A stretch of 64,000 nucleotides of DNA. It comes from Polytrichum commune. Lineage: Eukaryota; Streptophyta; Polytrichopsida; Polytrichales; Polytrichaceae. The position numbers and the translations under genes were made by a program. Shown piece after piece: positions 57,392-64,000 of the stretch. The notes beneath the pieces are model-generated. The model saw only the letters and a list, made by a program, of their open reading frames with translations. It was not told the origin of the DNA and did not search any database. The stretch is from NCBI GenBank assembly GCA_950295325.1, contig OX485807.1, forward strand, positions 17,017,001 through 17,081,000, read 5' to 3'. How positions within the stretch are numbered: the first letter of the stretch is position 1; each line of letters starts with the position of its first letter.

Positions 57392-60300
57392 CACATTTCA
57401 GTTTCACTCCATGGATAGGACCTTCCATGCTAAGGAAGCTCATAGACAATTCTTGCAAGTTATCACCTTATGGTGGTGGCCACATGCAGTTAAATGCATA
57501 CGATTGGCAAGGTTGGCACCATGCGGTTTTTCATATTTGGGTTTTTCATAGTTTTTTTTCAAAAACCCAATCATTCAAGGTCCAGCAAAATTCGGTGTTA
57601 TTTGGTTTTATTGTAGATAAGTTGAGATTATAAGGCAGAGGGCCCAATGTTCGCCAATGATGATGCCAATTGTCAAGTGCCAAGTGTTGGAATAAAACCA
57701 TGGTTTTCTTTGCAAAAATCTTGATCTTTTGCATTAAAACATGAAAAAAACCCAGTGCATCACCTGGAAAGTTGGGGGTTTTCCACCCTTGATTATTAGG
57801 ATTGCCTACAGGTGGGTGGGACACTCTCTTAACACGACAACTCCTCACCAAATAAAGATTTATCTCACAACTTCAAATTGTCACAAGAACAATGCAACAA
57901 ATCCATGTAAAATCCAAGAAAAAATGTTATATTTCATCAAGACATCATTGAAATACCTAGGTCCTTTAAAGGTGAACACTTCAATGGTTTCCGAGAAATA
58001 TAGAGGCTTGTAACAATTTTGGCCTAATGTAATGGGTGGATGCATGACATTAGTACACAATGTCGATAATGTTATCAAGAAATGTAGTACCGAACTACAA
58101 TGATTATTCTAATTAGTGCGTGTGGTGTTAATGCCCAAAACATACACTAGTTTGTCAAGCATCAACATTAAAGAGGGCTGAGTTTTTTACTTAGTGATGT
58201 TGAATTCCTCATTTACCATACACTTCAAGAAAATGATTATGTGCTCTAAGGTGCTTGTAGAGTGATAGAAAAAAATAACATGCAAACACGTGCTTGTTAG
58301 TGAATAATGCCACAATGTATAATGCTGGTACTTTCAATGAATAGTGTTGCTATGAACAATTATTTTAGTGAACAAACCCAAGATGAACATTGCTTCCTAG
58401 ATCTTGTGATGACACTAATTTCCCACACACATTATTAGCTCTCCCTAACTAACTGGGATAATCGATGTAGTACTAAAACATGTAAAACTATTCAAATACT
58501 GATACTCGGTGGGTACCACAGTGGTACCATAAGAAAAGATAAAATTTGCCTACTCATATCATAATTTGAGTCAATGGTTTTCTATTATTGTATTGGTTAT
58601 AAGATATTTGTACATAGACACTAAGGATTTACATGGTGTATAGATTGAATGCCACTTCTCACATGGCCATCCAAGTCGAGAGGTTGTGGGACTGAATGGG
58701 CAAACTTTGTTGAGAGTCCAAAGAAATGGGTTGAAAATAACCAATAAAATATAGGAATTCGAGACTTTGGTTGGGCATAGTGTGAAGCCTCCAAAGGCCA
58801 AGCCCAAAGTCCAAAGGAAGAAGATGCATCCCACTTTATTCTCTGTCCAAAACAATCCCTTCAATCCAAGATCTTGTCAAATTTTTATATTATTTATTAG
58901 TTTTTAATGAAAAAATCGATGGCCTCTCGACCATAGTTTGAGTTTCCATTCTTGTCCGACCCAAACTTCTCCACCTTGGTAAAAAAATATTGCCATGTAG
59001 GCATTTTTGGAGAGCGACATCCTTTGGACTTTAGCATCTAGTGTGAAGGGTCCAGAGGCCGAATTCTTGGTTTCTTGCAATTTGACTGGTGGAAACCGAC
59101 TGCCTCTCGACCTTCGGCCACAGTGTGAAGCGGCCCTCAAATAGTGCATCTTCAAAACAAGTGTATATTATAATACCCACACAATGTGACCCCGCACCAA
59201 TATGAAAAGAATGTAGAATCTTTATTAGATAGATAACCCACACACATTTAGACATATATTTCACAAAGGGGGGGGGCGTGATTAGAAAAACAAGAACATA
59301 TAGTCTAATAGGAATAAGCAAAATTTCCATCCACCCCCCCCCCCTCTTTCTCTCTCTCCCCTTCCTTCCTACCTTGTGCGGTGTTTGGGTCATCCATTGT
59401 CCTCATATTACATTGTGTTCAAGTAAGCTTCGGTAAGTTCCACATCTATGACAATGTGTTCCAAAGAAAAACATAGGCATGTAACACAAACATGAAATAA
59501 CCAAGAAAATTAAAAGGCGTGCAACTACTAGGTGGAAAAATATATATTATATTTTGAATGTACATTATTCAACACGTCCTTTAATTTTGTTGGAGTGGCC
59601 ATGATTGTCCAAGAAATACACGGTTGACTTGATTGGTCCCTTCCCCAATATTCGTCTCTTCCATACCCCTTGTTGCCCCTTGCACGCATTGGTTGTTGTT
59701 ATAAAATGTTTGTATTTCTTTTAGGTTACACACACTAGTATCGGCCCCAAGTGGGACAATGATCAACATATCAGATTCTTGGACCCTAGAGGTCTATGGA
59801 AGGGGTTCCCAAGTTTGTTATGGGGCTGACACTTGGTGTGACTTATGGGAACCATGTACGGCGAGGTGTAATTGTTTTAGGGGGGGGGGTATCATTTCAG
59901 CAACAAGCAATTAAATGATTTGTTCAAGTAGGTAATTACCTAATTTTTCATAATATGCAGTACCTTTCAATTGCTTTGAAATGTTGGAGTGAGTTGTTTT
60001 TTTTATGTACCATGTGTTTATTATAAATCAACAAGCGGCTTGTCACAAGAGTGCTATGCCCTATGATTATCCTCGACACATGGTCAATTCTAGTTGGTTG
60101 TCCGACCGAGGCCAAACTTTGACTCATTGGAGAAATGAAAAGGCACAGTTGATAACTTATTACAATGCAATATAGCTTCACATCTATTTCAAAATTCCAC
60201 AATACAAAACAACACATAAGATAGATATGCACACAAGAACAACAATATTTTTTTAATGCGGAATCATAAACCGATGATATATGATTTACACCATGATATC

Positions 60301-60420
60301 CTAGAAATAATATAAACTTAATCTTATGGAATTTATAACAACCTACATTACTCTTGAACTCAAAGTCGCACATTTGGTGGGGCCTGTTTTAAATTGAAAC
60401 TGCTTCAATTTCTTTCATAT
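57392..60420. other. Intergenic, no gene recognised
   Basis: AT-rich sequence with poly-G or poly-C tracts at 59268-59276, 59334-59344 and 59880-59889. The motif AGTGTGAAG recurs near 58785, 59040 and 59121, and AAGCGGCCCT at 59128-59137 resembles a Harbinger-type end, but a partner end was not found. Confidence 0.5.
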
Positions 60421-60589
60421 CATTATTAAACAATGTGCATTCATTGACGTGGGCCTCAAGAATATAACCATGGGATGTCCCAACCTAGTGCAAGGAGACT
60501 CAAATTAAGTTTGAATCTGTACTAGGTTGGGGCATCCCATGGTTATACTCTCAAGGCCCACATGGATGAATGCACACTACTTAATAATG
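60421..60589. mobile_element. 169-bp hairpin MITE
   Basis: Nearly palindromic: CATTATTAAACAATGTGCAT at the left against ATGCACACTACTTAATAATG at the right, continuing through GGGCCTCAAGAATATAACC and GGTTATACTCTCAAGGCCC. The spacer is only about 30 bp. No coding capacity. Confidence 0.75.
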
Positions 60590-63182
60590 TTATGTTGATA
60601 CCATCAATAAGATTAAAGGCCTTATCTTTGGTTGCTTGTAGTTCTAATTTTGGGGGAGTGTTGGCCCTGGGAATGGAGTTCAAAGAAACTATCTATAGCA
60701 AGTTTGAATTATCTTCAACACCTTGTTGGCGTACTTCAATTACTCCAACGCCTCATCAATGTGCATGGTCGAAATATCATATTTCCCATTCAATAATAGA
60801 TCATACCCTCGATTATCCTAGCCTCGTCCCTAGCTTCCATACCCCTCATTCACTCTCGTTCTCATTGCTTTTGTTAATTGGTTTGCTTTGTCAATTTTGA
60901 AGAGACCACGGTGGCTTAAACCCAAGGCCTTGACCCTAATCCCATGGGAACGCTAAGGCTAAGTTGCTTAAGGCCATAATAATGCTAGGATGGGTGACTT
61001 GCTTCACACATGTTTTCTTTGTTCACCCTAACATGTCAATCATGTTAGGTGAATCAAATATTCTCAGCCAACCATGTGGGACCTAGGGATGTTTCATTTA
61101 AAGAGATAGATCTAGGCATGCTTGTCCGCACATGTTCAAGTTGTTCACCTTTGAAAACAAGGAATGCCTTTCAAGGCTTTCTAACTCTCATAACCCATGT
61201 TTCAACATCTTGTATAGAGCTAGACCAACTCGGTGACAAAGCAACACCATTACCTCACAACAATGGCAACATCAGAGTCATCTCCTCTTCTCGAAGTGGC
61301 CCCCACAACTTGTGACTCCAAGTGGAACAAGAAAACGGTAGAACCGTGAGGCTTTGTCCTTTGCTATGAAATACTACAATTGTAGCTGATTACTTTGCTC
61401 ATGCCAATCCATGGCTATTCACTATACCAAACCTTTCTTGGATTTTGTGCACCTTCTTCTCAAATACGGGTCAAGGATTGGAGCTACTCATTTATCACCC
61501 AAATTTTAAAAAATAAATAATCAAGAACTGCCTAACTATAGTTAACTAGATTTCTTTCAATGCATTTTAGGGAGCACTTATATATAAACTATAATTAACA
61601 TCCACATTAAATAAAGTGGACCAAAAATAACAAGAACAAGTAACGTCCAAGTGTGAACACAAAGTGGTTAGGAAATTTGCTCTTGAAACGAAGAAGTTGA
61701 TGCATAGTCTCTGTCCTACATACAGAGCCAACAAAGCCCACTTATTGGACCCTAAAGGTCCATGTAAAGGGATCAAAGGCACACTAAATGGTTTTATTAG
61801 CGTGGCCCACAATAATTCTCTAGAACCCACATTGATTCTCACAACGAGGATTATTTAGCACCACATTAATTTTCAACACACGCTAAAATCAATCATTTGT
61901 TTTTCCAAGAAATTGATGTGTGGACAAATGTTTTGTTTTATGATGCCATCAATGTAAGCGACTGTTTCATTTTATATAAGTTGTTGGTCGGAAGTCTTAA
62001 GAAAATTTGAGAGGAAGACCCCGGATCTTGGACCCACGTGTTTCCACCCCAACTAGCCAATCAGGGTGGCCCACGTGTTAACTAGTTCCACACTAAATTT
62101 CCCACCCACAATAATTTAATATACCATCTATAGTGAACGTAACTTATCTACAACACTTTTCTATAGTTGCATCTCAATTACTCCAACACCTCGTCCACTT
62201 CACACAAGGGAACATGGCTGATTTTTCACAAAGTCTTTGCCCATCCACGTCCAAAAACCTTGAATTGAAAGGCAAAAAAAATTGCAACCCATCCCAAAAC
62301 CAGTAATTTCTAAACCAACCCGTCCATGGAAAGGTTAAAGAAAAAACAACCCGTCCCACAAGAGGTATAAATAAGCCTCTTACAATGTTGGTAAAAAATT
62401 AGGGAAAAAAAGAAGCCGAAAGATGTCGGCATGTGACTGGTTGCACTTGGAAACAATACGATCTTGACAAATTATGCCTTCAATGTTCGTCAACTATGTG
62501 TCTTTTGTTGTCGATTCTCATCTTTCCAGTCCACCCCATTCTAAATTTTGTGGTTGATGAATTAATATATGCAGGTGAATCAAACACTTCAAGATTGATA
62601 TTTTGATTGGGTGTTAGTGGTTTGATTGCATTGTGCCTATATTCACATATCATATATGACATAATGTAACTGATATTTGTACCATTTTGTTTTTGGAATA
62701 AATTATCAAAAAAATTGTTCTTTTTAGAACCCGTCGAAAGTGAATTTGACACGTCCAAAAACTGGTTCATTCTCTAAGAACCCCTCCACTGGAAATGTTT
62801 TTTTTTATGAACATGCCCCTGAACATGTTAGGGACCTTGTGAAAAATCACCACTGCAAGGGAACATCGTGACGAGTCCTCACTTGAAAGGAAACTCCGTC
62901 ATGTGTGTGATCATATATAGGATTGATAAGAGATATGGGAAACTATATAAAAGGCTTGTAACTTATACACTCCTTTCTCTTGTCCTTTAGCAAATGTATT
63001 GGCCCCTTTTTTCATCCTTATTATTTTCGGGCACTTTGTATCTTCTCTTGGCTTCAATCTCCCTGGCAAACAACAGTGCGACTCCTTTACATTTATGGTC
63101 CCTGAAATCTTGCACGTACTTGATTCTACAATCATACCCCCCCCCCCCCCCCTCCATCCAAGCCCAAGGACTTGCCCCCTTA
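60590..63182. other. Intergenic, no gene recognised
   Basis: Short frames on both strands lack recognisable motifs. A C16 tract lies at 63137-63152. Nothing else was supported. Confidence 0.5.
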
Positions 63183-63185
63183 TTA

Positions 63186-63675
63186 GGGCCACTTCACACA
63201 CGAGACTGAGAGCCCGTGACCATTACACTTCAAGCACTCTCATTGGTGGAAAAGGCGGAGCCCGTCCAAGTTCGCTTCACACTACGCTTGAGGGACCAAC
63301 GGAGTATGTGAATGCAAGATGGATGTAAAGTCTACATGGATTCCTTCATGGCATCGAATGGATCATGTTTCATGGTCACTTGGACTATTTTAAAAAACCA
63401 CCTCTTGGAGGTAGGCCTAACACAAAACCATTGGGAGACCATGGCACTCTGAACGTTTGTAACTGTTGGTTTATTTTATTTTATTGTGTGTGAGGATCCG
63501 CATGAATAGAAATTCATTGAAATAGTAGTTGGTTGAGGGCCATGTGGCATATGACTTCACGCTACACTTGAAGGTCCGTGACCACACTACATGATTTTGG
63601 ACAACCTTTGGACACTTTCATTTGGGCTCTCATAATGTCATGGTCACAACTCTTGGCTCGTGTGTGAAGTGGCCC
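63186..63675. mobile_element. Harbinger-like MITE
   Basis: Ends GGGCCACTTCACACACGAG and CTCGTGTGTGAAGTGGCCC are exact inverted repeats, with further pairing inward (GTGACCAT). TTA at 63183-63185 and TTG at 63676-63678 look like a mutated 3-bp duplication. The first nine bases are the same as the element at 24286, suggesting a related transposase. 490 bp, no coding capacity. Confidence 0.8.
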
Positions 63676-63778
63676 TTGTAGGTTTGTGTCTGATTCATCT
63701 CGAACCATTGCGAAATCTTACACCAATTCGGGGTAGTTGAAGCTAAATGCGGTGTCAAATCGACTAGAAAAAAAACTC

Positions 63779-63790
63779 GGGGGGGGGGGG
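63779..63790 (+). repeat. G12 homopolymer tract
   Basis: Preceded by ACTC. The reverse complement, C-run plus GAGT, mirrors the C12 plus GAGT at 192-207 near the other end of the window. Confidence 0.85.
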
Positions 63791-63909
63791 TAGTCATTGG
63801 TTGGAGTAGCAATATACGTGCGAACAAATGATAGGGTATTTTAAAAACATGAGGGCAAAAAATTATAAATGGACTTAAGAGTAATATAGGGTATCAAAAA
63901 TGGCACTGG

Positions 63910-64000
63910 ACATCTTTAAAGTACTATAGGGTATGGAATAATAGGTAATTTGGGATTATAAGTAATGCAAGCCATTTTTCTATTAACCCAAAGTAGAAAA
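63910..64000 (+). repeat. Direct repeat, right copy
   Basis: Same orientation as 1-91, about 96% identical by eye. Sequence just before it (GGGTATCAAAAATGGCACTGG) has no visible counterpart because the left copy begins at the window edge. Confidence 0.85.

Noticed and set aside
58770-59140. AGTGTGAAG repeats with an AAGCGGCCCT end resembling a Harbinger MITE
   Set aside because: No partner terminal repeat or target duplication could be located.

Overview
This is a nuclear window from a land plant. The evidence is a thioredoxin-regulated chloroplast NADP-malate dehydrogenase, a canonical class-A auxin response factor (ARF) with GT-AG introns, and an AT-rich intergenic background full of plant-type transposon relics (LINE, tRNA-derived SINE, Tc1/mariner, pogo/Tigger-like, PIF/Harbinger- and hAT-like MITEs). 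The short ARF N-terminus beginning MRL and the uninterrupted NADP-MDH reading frame make me favour a non-flowering plant (bryophyte, lycophyte or fern). That is inference; the species cannot be named from the sequence alone.

Layout. 1-16 kb is gene-poor: a decayed LINE (about 0.8-3.0 kb), a frame-broken unknown reading frame (4.0-4.9 kb), a 100-bp tandem array, a Tourist-like MITE carrying its own 53-bp tandem array (6.1-6.9 kb), and a large foldback element (11.5-14.4 kb) with another MITE inserted in its right arm. NADP-MDH lies at 16.2-17.6 kb on the minus strand, followed upstream by its GA-rich leader and promoter. 18.5-26 kb is transposon territory: a composite foldback, a 230-bp hairpin, and a three-level nest at 24.3-26.2 kb. 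An uncharacterised acidic protein with an internal repeat lies at 27.4-28.2 kb on the minus strand. The ARF gene has 15 coding exons at 32.9-39.3 kb on the minus strand, with a probable GC-rich leader and promoter reaching to about 41.8 kb. From 42 kb to the end no intact gene was found: more foldback copies, a Tc1-like relic, two SINE copies, a Tigger-like relic split by a patterned insert, hairpins, poly-C/G tracts and a terminal Harbinger-like MITE.

All three supported genes are on the minus strand and have unrelated jobs: plastid redox export, auxin transcriptional response, and unknown. There is no operon-like logic. The most distinctive content is the repeat fraction: a CTACACTAAAT-ended foldback family at six or more loci, several Harbinger-like families sharing GGGC-type ends, and nesting that can be ordered from target-site duplications. 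A 91-bp direct repeat sits at both extreme ends of the window.
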